From JBMYQA01 sp049600855 (GTDB lineage Bacteria; Bacteroidota; Bacteroidia; Cytophagales; Flammeovirgaceae), in NCBI GenBank assembly GCA_049600855.1, contig JBMYQA010000186.1:1-11985 (forward strand): DNA of 11,985 bases. The letters run 5' to 3'. The position numbers and the translations under genes were made by a program. Positions 5,390 through 11,985 of this stretch are shown one piece after another. The notes beneath the pieces were generated by a model. That model saw nothing but the letters and a program-made list of their open reading frames with translations, was not told the DNA's origin and ran no database searches. Numbering within the stretch: position 1 is the first letter of the stretch; each line of letters starts with the position of its first letter.

Positions 5390-8257
5390 ATGACTACCCA
5401 ACCTGAACGTATACTCGAAGATAATCTCGTCAAACAACTTATTGATTTGGGTTATCAGAAGGCCACCATCAATGATGAAAAAGATTTGGTGGACAACCTC
5501 AAAACGCAGCTCGAAAAGCATAATGCGATTCAGTTGAGTCAGGATGAGTTTGCTCAAATTCTCAATCAACTCAACAAGGGCAGTATTTTCAAAAAAGCGA
5601 AAATATTACGAGATCGCATTGCCTACACAACCGATGCTGGTGATTCAAAAAGCATCGAACTCATCAACCAGGTTCATTGGTGCCAAAATGAGTTCCAGGT
5701 GACGCATCAGATCAGTATGCAGGGGAAGTACAACAATCGTTACGATGTCACCTTGCTCATCAACGGTTTGCCTCTTGTGCAGATCGAACTTAAACGAAGA
5801 GGTTTGGAGTTGAAAGAAGCCTTTAATCAAACCAATCGTTATGAGCGACATTCCTATGGAGCGGGATTTGGTTTGTTTCAATACATTCAGATTTTTATCA
5901 TCAGCAATGGGGTAAACACGAAATATTACGCCAACAACCGCGTAAAAGCGCGCAGTTTCAAACAGACTTTCTATTGGGCTGATGAAAAGAACAAACACAT
6001 TCGTCAGCTTTCCGATTTTGCCAATGCGTTTTTAGAGCCTTGCCACCTTTCTAAGATGATTACCAAGTATGTGGTACTGAATGAATCGCAGAAAGTACTG
6101 ATGGTGTTGCGTTCCTATCAGTATTATGCAACGGAGGCGATTGTGGAGCGCGTGAAGACGACTACTAAAAATGGTTACATCTGGCATACAACGGGTTCGG
6201 GCAAAACGCTGACCTCATTTAAAACCAGTCAGATTCTCAAATCGCTCCCGAATATCCATAAGGTGGTTTTTGTGGTAGATCGTAAAGATTTGGATTACCA
6301 AACCACCAAAGAATTCAACAGTTTCAGCAAAGGCAGCATTGACGGAACAAATAATACGAATACGCTCGTGAAGCAGTTCACCGATGCGCATACCAAGCTC
6401 ATCGTCACGACCATTCAGAAATTAAATACAGCCATCCGTAAAAAACGGCACCTGACGAAGATGGAAAGCTTGAAAAAAGAACGCATCATCTTCATTTTTG
6501 ATGAGTGTCATCGCAGTCAGTTTGGATTGACGCATGGCCGTATCAAATCTTTCTTTGAAAACTGCCAGCTATTTGGTTTCACAGGAACGCCAATCTTTGC
6601 AGAGAATGTGATCAAAAATGAGCTCGGCAAACGCACCACCAAAGACCTGTTTGCTGATTGTCTACACAAATACGTGATTACAGATGCGATTCGAGATGAA
6701 AATGTTTTGAAATTCTCCATCGAATACATCCGCACCTTCAAACAAAAAGCGGAAACCATCGACATCAAAGTAGAGGAAATCGACCGCAAAGAAGTGATGG
6801 ATGCGCCTGAACGTTTGGAGCACATCGTGGAATACATCATTGCGCATCACCAACGGAAAACGCACAATAAGACTTTCACAGGGCTGTTCTGTGTCTCAAG
6901 TGTTGCCACCTTGATAGATTACTACCAACTCTTTCATCAGAAGAAAGCGGAAGGAAAACACCAACTAAAGATCGCGACTATCTTCTCCTACCAAGCGAAT
7001 GAAGCTGATCAAGACGCTACGGGCTTTGTTTACGCTGATGGCTACGATGATGAATTTGCCATGGCAGCAGAGCCCGAAATGGAATACGATACCAAACACA
7101 GTCGAGAACATTTAGACGAGTTCATCGGACATTACAACCAACAATTTGGCACCAACTATTCTACCAAAGACAGTCAGTCTTTCTACAACTATTACAACGA
7201 CATTGCCAAGCGAGTCAAAAACAAGCAGATTGACATACTTTTGGTGGTGAACATGTTCCTCACAGGTTTCGATAGCAAAGCATTGAACACCCTGTATGTG
7301 GATAAAAACCTCCAATACCACGGATTGATTCAAGCCTATTCCCGTACCAATCGAATCTTAGATGAGCTGAAGTCGCAGGGAAATATCGTTTGTTTCCGCA
7401 ATTTGAAATCTGCTACTGATGATGCCATTGCGCTCTTTTCCAACATCGAAGCCAAAGAGGAAATCATCATGGAACCTTATGAGGAATACGTGAGAAGATT
7501 CAACCTCGCATTTGCCAAGCTGATCACCATTGCCCCAACCATCAACAGTGTAGCTGATTTACCCAGTGAAGAAGAAGAGTTGCAGTTTGTCAAAGCATTC
7601 CGCGAACTGATGCGGATCAAAAATGTACTCACCACCTTCACCGAATTCAGCTTCGATGACCTAGCCATGAATGCACAGTCATTCGAGGATTACAAAAGCA
7701 AATACCTCGATTTACACGATAAAGTAAAAGCCGAGTACACACAAAAAGAAAGCGTATCTATCCTCAACGACATAGATTTCGAGCTAGAACTGATCCATCG
7801 CGATGAGATCAATGTGGCCTACATCCTCAAACTACTCGCCAAGCTCAAAGATGCCACGCCAGAGGAACATGAATCACAACGCAAAGCCCTCGTTGAGCTA
7901 GTCGCAGGCGAAACCCGACTGCGTAGCAAGAAGAAACTCATCGAGAAATTCATCAAAGAACATCTTCCCTACATCGAAGACTCAGACGATATTCCAGAAG
8001 AGTTTGACAACTTCTGGAATACCGAACGACTCCATGCGCTTCAGTATTTGAGTACCGAGGAAAACTTAGATGCGCAAAAGCTCGAAGCCATTATTGGCAA
8101 CTACCTCTTTACTGAAAAGAAACCCCTCCGCGATGATGTTATTGGCATGATGAACCAGCGGCCCAGCTTGAAAGAGCGCGGTACAGTTGCCGAACGCATC
8201 ACCAATAAGGTGATGGGCTTTGTGGAGACCTTTATTAGTGGAATTGTTGGGGAGTGA
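5390..8257 (+). CDS. hsdR: Type I restriction-modification system, restriction/translocase subunit HsdR
   Basis: The 955-aa product translocates and cuts DNA lacking methylation at the HsdS target. Its N-terminal HSDR_N nuclease carries D119 (RYDVTLL), E133-x-K135 (QIELKR) and the type I QxxxY motif Q147-Y151 (QTNRY). The SF2 motor has a Q-tip-like RSYQ at 241-244, Walker A TTGSGKT at 267-273, DECH at 371-374, GFTGTP at 396-401, MFLTGFDS at 622-629 and QAYSRTNR at 648-655. The C-terminal helical part (about 700-955) resembles the EcoR124_C domain that docks to the methylase core, and ends at ISGIVGE. It is somewhat shorter than EcoR124 HsdR (about 1,040 aa), but every catalytic motif is present, so it should be functional. 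It is separated from hsdM and hsdS by three other genes, with only 37 bp to the preceding one, so it is probably read through from upstream. Confidence 0.97.
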   Translation: MTTQPERILEDNLVKQLIDLGYQKATINDEKDLVDNLKTQLEKHNAIQLSQDEFAQILNQLNKGSIFKKAKILRDRIAYTTDAGDSKSIELINQVHWCQNEFQVTHQISMQGKYNNRYDVTLLINGLPLVQIELKRRGLELKEAFNQTNRYERHSYGAGFGLFQYIQIFIISNGVNTKYYANNRVKARSFKQTFYWADEKNKHIRQLSDFANAFLEPCHLSKMITKYVVLNESQKVLMVLRSYQYYATEAIVERVKTTTKNGYIWHTTGSGKTLTSFKTSQILKSLPNIHKVVFVVDRKDLDYQTTKEFNSFSKGSIDGTNNTNTLVKQFTDAHTKLIVTTIQKLNTAIRKKRHLTKMESLKKERIIFIFDECHRSQFGLTHGRIKSFFENCQLFGFTGTPIFAENVIKNELGKRTTKDLFADCLHKYVITDAIRDENVLKFSIEYIRTFKQKAETIDIKVEEIDRKEVMDAPERLEHIVEYIIAHHQRKTHNKTFTGLFCVSSVATLIDYYQLFHQKKAEGKHQLKIATIFSYQANEADQDATGFVYADGYDDEFAMAAEPEMEYDTKHSREHLDEFIGHYNQQFGTNYSTKDSQSFYNYYNDIAKRVKNKQIDILLVVNMFLTGFDSKALNTLYVDKNLQYHGLIQAYSRTNRILDELKSQGNIVCFRNLKSATDDAIALFSNIEAKEEIIMEPYEEYVRRFNLAFAKLITIAPTINSVADLPSEEEELQFVKAFRELMRIKNVLTTFTEFSFDDLAMNAQSFEDYKSKYLDLHDKVKAEYTQKESVSILNDIDFELELIHRDEINVAYILKLLAKLKDATPEEHESQRKALVELVAGETRLRSKKKLIEKFIKEHLPYIEDSDDIPEEFDNFWNTERLHALQYLSTEENLDAQKLEAIIGNYLFTEKKPLRDDVIGMMNQRPSLKERGTVAERITNKVMGFVETFISGIVGE

Positions 8258-8318
8258 GTGGATTAAAAGGGAAAATGCACGATGCGTGAAATAAATTAAT
8301 GTTAGACAAGCGCAATAA

Positions 8319-8354
8319 TATCTTTGACAGTTTTAAAGACATTTATTAGCTTTA
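8319..8354 (+). promoter_or_regulatory. Candidate Bacteroidota promoter(s) for the ARPP-1/VWA pair
   Basis: Two overlapping readings are possible. TATCTTTG at 8319-8326 is a perfect TAnnTTTG -7 box, though without a good TTG about 20 nt upstream. Alternatively its TTTG (8323-8326) serves as the -33 element for TAGCTTTA at 8347-8354 (7 of 8), with an ideal 20-nt spacing. Either gives a short leader before the ATG at 8387. This gap of 129 bp after hsdR, together with the composition change, marks the end of the restriction locus. Confidence 0.5.
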
Positions 8355-8386
8355 GTCTATTTTGAATCTCAACAACCAATTACACT

Positions 8387-9340
8387 ATGAAACCGACCAT
8401 ACTCATCATCGCCATACTTTCCATTTTCTCTCCTGCTTTCGCCCAATTCACCTACGAACACTTGGAAGTGGATTATGCTGGTGCCTATCAATTCAAAAAC
8501 CTCAAAATCATTCCCATTCGCGCCAAACCCAGTTTTGCGCAGGCCAATCAGCAAGCCGCTAGCCTCAACAACGCCTTGAGTTTGCGTCAGGCCCTTGCCA
8601 CCAATCAAGCGGCTATTATGGAACACACGAACGATCGGGGGCGCATTCGCGAAAACGTAAACATACTGACTTTTGAAAACTTTTCGGATCAGCCTATTTT
8701 CTTGATGTCTGGCGAGGTAATCACTGGCGGCATGCAAGACCGTGTGATTGCCCGCGATATGGTGATACAGCCTCGCAGTGGTCGCGTAGATGTGCCAGTG
8801 TTTTGCGTGGAAAAAGGTCGCTGGACATCTGGCACCAAAAAAAACAAGTTCAAGAACTACCATGAGGCCAGCATGCACCTGAGGCAGGTGATTGATCGGG
8901 AGAATAACCAAAGCGCTGTGTGGAAAGAGATTGCCAAGGAAAACCGCCGCGACCGAATCCGATCCAGTACTCAGGCCTACACAGCACACGCCAATTCGCC
9001 CGAGTACATTCGGAGAGAGAACGAATACCTGACGTTTTTCAACGAAAAATTCATGAACAAAGAAAACATTGTGGGCATTGTTGGCGTGACGGGCGGCGTG
9101 GTGATGGGTTGCGACATCTTTGCTTCGCCTGACCTGTTTTATCGCGAATACAACAATCTCATCTACGCGTATATTGACGAAGCCCTCACATTCGGGATAG
9201 CCATAACCATGACCGACGAGGAGGTGAAGCGCTACATGGACAACTTGCTCACCAACAGCGTGATGCAGGAACGCTTTGTGCGGCAGAATGGCAAAATGTT
9301 CAAGCAGGGCGAGCAAATCATTCACATCACCACGTATTAA
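8387..9340 (+). CDS. Exported ARPP-1 family domain protein
   Basis: The 317-aa protein begins with a clear signal peptide (MKPTILIIAILSIFSPAFA, likely cut before Q20), so it acts in the periplasm or is surface-anchored on the periplasmic side. The mature part matches the ARPP-1 domain: LTFENFSDQPIFLMSGE (94-110) running into VITGGMQDR (111-119), then PVFCVEKGRW (137-146), and a C-terminal block IVGVTGGVVMGCDIFASPDLF (231-251). Conserved residues include C140, W146 and D243. The molecular function of this family is not known to me. It is complete, starts a new transcription unit after hsdR, and is followed 13 nt later by a PD40-VWA protein that is also exported, suggesting a shared envelope role. 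A long open frame on the opposite strand covers this gene and is treated as a coding shadow. Confidence 0.88.
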   Translation: MKPTILIIAILSIFSPAFAQFTYEHLEVDYAGAYQFKNLKIIPIRAKPSFAQANQQAASLNNALSLRQALATNQAAIMEHTNDRGRIRENVNILTFENFSDQPIFLMSGEVITGGMQDRVIARDMVIQPRSGRVDVPVFCVEKGRWTSGTKKNKFKNYHEASMHLRQVIDRENNQSAVWKEIAKENRRDRIRSSTQAYTAHANSPEYIRRENEYLTFFNEKFMNKENIVGIVGVTGGVVMGCDIFASPDLFYREYNNLIYAYIDEALTFGIAITMTDEEVKRYMDNLLTNSVMQERFVRQNGKMFKQGEQIIHITTY

Positions 9341-9353
9341 TTCTCGAATCACA

Positions 9354-10838
9354 ATGAAAACGCTGCTGTTTTGGTTGCTGGGCACGTTGCCTTTGTTAGC
9401 GCAAACAACCTCAATTAAGGAAAACTTGGGACCGACAGTCAACGCGGTGGAAGACCAAATTTTGCCCGTGTTCTCGCTGGACGGACAGACGCTTTATTTC
9501 AGCGAAAACGCAGCAAACGGCCGTTACGAAATATGGTTCAGCCGACGTGACAAAGCGGGCAACTGGCAACCCAAGCAGAAAGCCGAAGGCCTAAACCCGC
9601 CCACCGAAGGCAGTAAGTACGTATTTGCCCAAGTGGAAAACGACTTGTTGCTCGTTAACGGCTGGTTTGAGCAGACGGGTAGCCATTGGGTGCAGTCAAC
9701 AGGCTTGTCGTGGTACATGCCCAGCCAAAAGCGGTTCATACGACTTGACATTCCAGCCTTGCAAACGCAAGCTAAGGGCCGGTTTGTCAACGCATTTTTG
9801 CACCGCTCCACCAAAACGCTATTGTTGAGCTTCGCCGAAAACGAACGGAAAAACCTGTACGTATGCCAGCCCGAAAACCCGTTAGCCACATGGACGGGGT
9901 TGCGTTGGCAATCGCCAGTAAAGTTGCCAGCACCGCTCAACTCCGAATTTGACGATACTACGCCATTTTTAGACATGGACGGCACCACACTGTATTTTGC
10001 CAGCAACCGACCTGGCGGCTATGGCGAAGAAGACATCTACCGCTCCCGCCGCCTTGACGACTCGTGGACGAACTGGTCTTCGCCCGAAAATCTCGGATTT
10101 CGCGTTAACAGTAACTATGCGGAAATCTACTATTGCGTTTCCCCCTTACGAGATTTTACGTATTTCGTTTCGTACAAACACAGCTACGGATCAGGCGATA
10201 TTTTCCGCCTCCGCACCGATTCCACGCAACGCCCTCCAACCAAGGAGCCTTTGTCCGAGCGCGACAGTGTGGAGGTGACCGAACTGGATGTAGCGCAATA
10301 CAAGCCCAACAATTTGGTATTTCTAATTGACCGTTCAGGTTCGATGCAGCCTTCAAACAAGCTGCCGCTGCTCAAATTGTCGTTGAAACGGCTCATCGGC
10401 CAACTGCGCGGCATTGACCGGCTCACACTAATCAGCTTTGCTGATTCGGCCACCATTCATTTTTCAACGCAGGGCGTGACGCAGAAAGACAGCCTTTATC
10501 ACCTGATTGATAGCTTTGTCGCTACTGGCGAAACCAAAGCCAATCGGGGGCTGCAACTGGCCTACGACTACACGGGACAGAATTTTATTGATGACGGCAA
10601 CAACGAAATCATCTTGGTGACCGATGGACAGTTTAGCTTGTCGGCACAAGACCGCCAACGCATAGAGACCAACCAGCGCATCGTACTTTCGACCGTCGGC
10701 TTAGGCAAAGACTTTAAAGCACTGATCAACCTGCGTAAATTGGCGGCAAGAGCTAGTGGTAGTTACATCCACATCCAGCACGCCGAAACGGGTACCGAAG
10801 CCTTGCTAGAGGAAGTGAAAGCCCGTTCGCGGCTGTGA
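9354..10838 (+). CDS. Exported PD40 beta-propeller and von Willebrand factor A (VWA) domain protein
   Basis: I place the start at 9354, giving 494 aa, because that ATG opens a good signal peptide (MKTLLFWLLGTLPLLA, cut before Q17). The longer in-frame start at 9276 would add 26 non-signal-like residues and overlap the ARPP-1 gene. The mature N-terminal half shows PD40/WD40-like blades: PVFSLDGQTLYFSENA (38-53), PFLDMDGTTLYFASNRPGG (204-222) with EEDIYRSRR (225-233), and a blade near 255-286 (YCVSPLRDFTYF, GDIFRLR). The C-terminal VWA domain (about 318-490) has an intact MIDAS: D326-x-S328-x-S330 in DRSGSM, T394, and D424 in LVTDGQ. It should bind a metal and a protein partner. PD40 domains of Bacteroidota often occur in OmpA-like envelope proteins; no OmpA domain is present here. 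It follows the ARPP-1 gene by 13 nt. Function unknown; a scaffold or adhesion role is inferred. Confidence 0.88.
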   Translation: MKTLLFWLLGTLPLLAQTTSIKENLGPTVNAVEDQILPVFSLDGQTLYFSENAANGRYEIWFSRRDKAGNWQPKQKAEGLNPPTEGSKYVFAQVENDLLLVNGWFEQTGSHWVQSTGLSWYMPSQKRFIRLDIPALQTQAKGRFVNAFLHRSTKTLLLSFAENERKNLYVCQPENPLATWTGLRWQSPVKLPAPLNSEFDDTTPFLDMDGTTLYFASNRPGGYGEEDIYRSRRLDDSWTNWSSPENLGFRVNSNYAEIYYCVSPLRDFTYFVSYKHSYGSGDIFRLRTDSTQRPPTKEPLSERDSVEVTELDVAQYKPNNLVFLIDRSGSMQPSNKLPLLKLSLKRLIGQLRGIDRLTLISFADSATIHFSTQGVTQKDSLYHLIDSFVATGETKANRGLQLAYDYTGQNFIDDGNNEIILVTDGQFSLSAQDRQRIETNQRIVLSTVGLGKDFKALINLRKLAARASGSYIHIQHAETGTEALLEEVKARSRL

Positions 10839-10860
10839 GGTAGCAGCGAAAAGTAATTAT

Positions 10861-10881
10861 TATATTTTCTCATTTAGAGAA
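10861..10881 (+). promoter_or_regulatory. Weak candidate promoter/hairpin before the DUF2004-like gene
   Basis: TATATTTT at 10861-10868 matches 7 of 8 positions of TAnnTTTG, but no TTG is correctly spaced upstream. It overlaps a small inverted repeat, TTCTC 10867-10871 with GAGAA 10877-10881. The 63-bp gap marks a sharp switch from GC-richer to AT-rich coding, so a new transcription unit is plausible. Confidence 0.2.
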
Positions 10882-10901
10882 TGACAACCTAATAAACCAC
10901 C

Positions 10902-11399
10902 ATGCATTTTATACTCCCCTATATTGGCAAAATAGATTTATCCAATCTTGAAGATTACTATGAAACAACAATTGATTTCAAGGGGAATGAGATTGAACTA
11001 GATATTAACTTTGAATCTGAGGATATCGAAGTCAGACGCTTAAATCTTATTAAAAGTGTATTTAAGAACATTTCAAGCTACGACTTAAAGAATCTCAAGT
11101 ACATAAAAAATGATTATCGAAGTACTGAAGCTGACATAGTCAGGTTTTATATTAAACATCATATTGAAGAACTTGGGCAAGACATTCTCTCTCATTTGGT
11201 TAATTATGATATACTTTCTCCTTCTCCAGAACTTCAATTACTAGATAAACTTCATCTTATAAGAGTAGGAATCTATCTTGATAATGAAGATTTCAACATC
11301 GTATTTGACTATACAATTGATGAAGAGATCACCAACTACTTGGTTGTGGTAAATACGGATGAAAACGGTAATTTAGACTATATCACATCAGAGAGTTAA
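10902..11399 (+). CDS. DUF2004-like protein, possible immunity-type protein
   Basis: The 165-aa acidic, soluble protein has no signal peptide or membrane segment. Its N-terminus (MHFILPYIGKIDLSNLEDYYETTIDFKG, residues 1-28) and the strand-rich C-terminal part (IYLDNEDFNIVFDYTIDEEI, VVVNTDENGNLDYI, about 127-162) resemble the DUF2004 family. Small acidic proteins of this family are often found near polymorphic toxin and immunity loci, so an immunity role is a reasonable but unproven guess; no toxin lies in the window. Codon use is strongly AT-rich compared with the preceding two genes, consistent with separate acquisition. The next gene starts 21 nt downstream. The start ATG at 10902 gives the canonical family N-terminus. 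Confidence 0.8.
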   Translation: MHFILPYIGKIDLSNLEDYYETTIDFKGNEIELDINFESEDIEVRRLNLIKSVFKNISSYDLKNLKYIKNDYRSTEADIVRFYIKHHIEELGQDILSHLVNYDILSPSPELQLLDKLHLIRVGIYLDNEDFNIVFDYTIDEEITNYLVVVNTDENGNLDYITSES

Positions 11400-11420
11400 A
11401 TCATCTTCAAATGATAATTT

Positions 11421-11852
11421 ATGGAGGAATTAGATACTCATACATATAATAAGATCCAGTACCTTTGCAGAGCTGGAGATGAATTTGCAGACAAAGAAGA
11501 TTATCAATCCGCCCTTCGAAAATACAATGAGGCATTAGAGCTTTTACCCATTCCTAAAACAAAGTGGGAAGCAGGGACTTGGATTATGGCTGCAATTGCC
11601 GACATCCAATTTCTTAGTAAAAACTTTGAAGAAGCACGACAAATATTAAGCCTTACACTAAGTAGCTTCCCTAATGCGCTTGAAAATCCGTTTTTTCATT
11701 TGAGATATGGACAATCCCTATATGAACTAAAAAACGTTAAGCTAGCTGCACACTATCTTTGTGGAGCATTTGCTATGGAAGGAAAGAAAATATTTCAGGA
11801 TGAACACCCAAAATACTTGAATTTTTTAAAAACCAAAATCGAAACGGACTAA
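11421..11852 (+). CDS. Small tetratricopeptide repeat (TPR)-like protein
   Basis: The 143-aa protein is predicted all-helical with about three TPR-like units: residues 15-44 (GDEFADKEDYQSALRKYNEA, a good TPR match), about 55-85 (AAIADIQFLSKNFEEARQIL), and about 91-122 (FFHLRYGQSLYELKNVKLAA). It has no signal peptide or membrane segment and should act as a cytoplasmic protein-binding module. Similar small TPR proteins occur in Bacteroidota as orphan or multi-copy genes next to immunity-type proteins. It probably shares a transcript with the DUF2004-like gene 21 nt upstream. The function is unknown. Confidence 0.82.
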   Translation: MEELDTHTYNKIQYLCRAGDEFADKEDYQSALRKYNEALELLPIPKTKWEAGTWIMAAIADIQFLSKNFEEARQILSLTLSSFPNALENPFFHLRYGQSLYELKNVKLAAHYLCGAFAMEGKKIFQDEHPKYLNFLKTKIETD

Positions 11853-11860
11853 GTAAGTCC

Positions 11861-11915
11861 CTATTCATAGCTTGCACCAATGATTCCACATGCCGAATTA
11901 CATGGGTGTGAATAG
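11861..11915 (+). terminator. Weak hairpin downstream of the TPR gene, possible terminator
   Basis: CTATTCA (11861-11867) pairs with TGAATAG (11909-11915), and CACC (11875-11878) pairs with GGTG (11905-11908) after an unpaired stretch on the left side, leaving a 26-nt loop. The sequence continues cttttaataataa, which is only a weak U-tract. No gene is seen in the remaining bases to 11985, which end in A- and T-runs around GGAC (11977-11980) that may be the start of another terminator cut by the window edge. Confidence 0.25.
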
Positions 11916-11985
11916 CTTTTAATAATAAAGTAGCAATTCTCACTTTGTAAAAAATGCTTGTTATTCTGCAAAAAAAGGACTTTTT

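Noticed and set aside
9276..9353. Upstream in-frame ATG extending the PD40-VWA protein by 26 residues
   Set aside because: It would overlap the ARPP-1 gene by 65 bp and place a basic, non-hydrophobic stretch ahead of an obvious signal peptide that begins at 9354.
8369..9442. A 357-codon open frame on the minus strand opposite the ARPP-1 gene
   Set aside because: Its translation has no recognisable domain, while the + strand frame has a signal peptide and clear ARPP-1 motifs. Codon bias of the + gene explains the open antisense frame.

Overview
The window looks like a chromosomal stretch from a member of the Bacteroidota, perhaps Cytophagia-like. The grounds are the lack of Shine-Dalgarno sequences, promoter-like boxes of the TAnnTTTG type, Bacteroidota-style secreted ARPP-1 and PD40 proteins, and moderate-to-low GC. 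All genes that can be supported lie on the + strand. Assignments rest on motif and family recognition by eye; no database search was run.

Region 1 (1-268) has no gene. It holds an unusual number of short inverted repeats ahead of hsdM.

Region 2 (269-8257) is a type I restriction-modification locus of the type IC (EcoR124-like) kind: hsdM, hsdS and, 2.4 kb further on, hsdR. Between hsdS and hsdR sit three extra genes. The first is a GxxExxY-family protein with a PD-(D/E)xK-nuclease-like core. The other two are an ABC/AAA15-type ATPase and a DUF4276 TOPRIM-like protein, coupled by an ATGA stop/start overlap. The hsdS-GxxExxY gap is almost entirely an imperfect repeat. Its left arm (overlapping the hsdS stop) can pair either with a middle copy or with a right copy that ends 4 nt before the GxxExxY start. 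The whole region reads as a nested defence locus: HsdS targets, HsdM protects, HsdR cuts, and the ATPase-TOPRIM pair is a likely second defence or abortive-infection module, analogous in layout to PARIS, OLD-type and AbiL-like systems.

Region 3 (8258-10838) is more GC-rich. A gap with good Bacteroidota promoter boxes precedes two exported proteins: an ARPP-1 domain protein and a fused PD40 beta-propeller plus VWA protein with an intact MIDAS motif. They are separated by 13 nt and are probably co-transcribed. No function is established for the pair.

Region 4 (10839-11985) is AT-rich and carries a DUF2004-like protein and a small TPR-like protein 21 nt apart. These resemble the orphan immunity-type genes often found around polymorphic toxin loci, but no toxin is visible in the window. 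The last 130 bp holds a weak hairpin and no gene.
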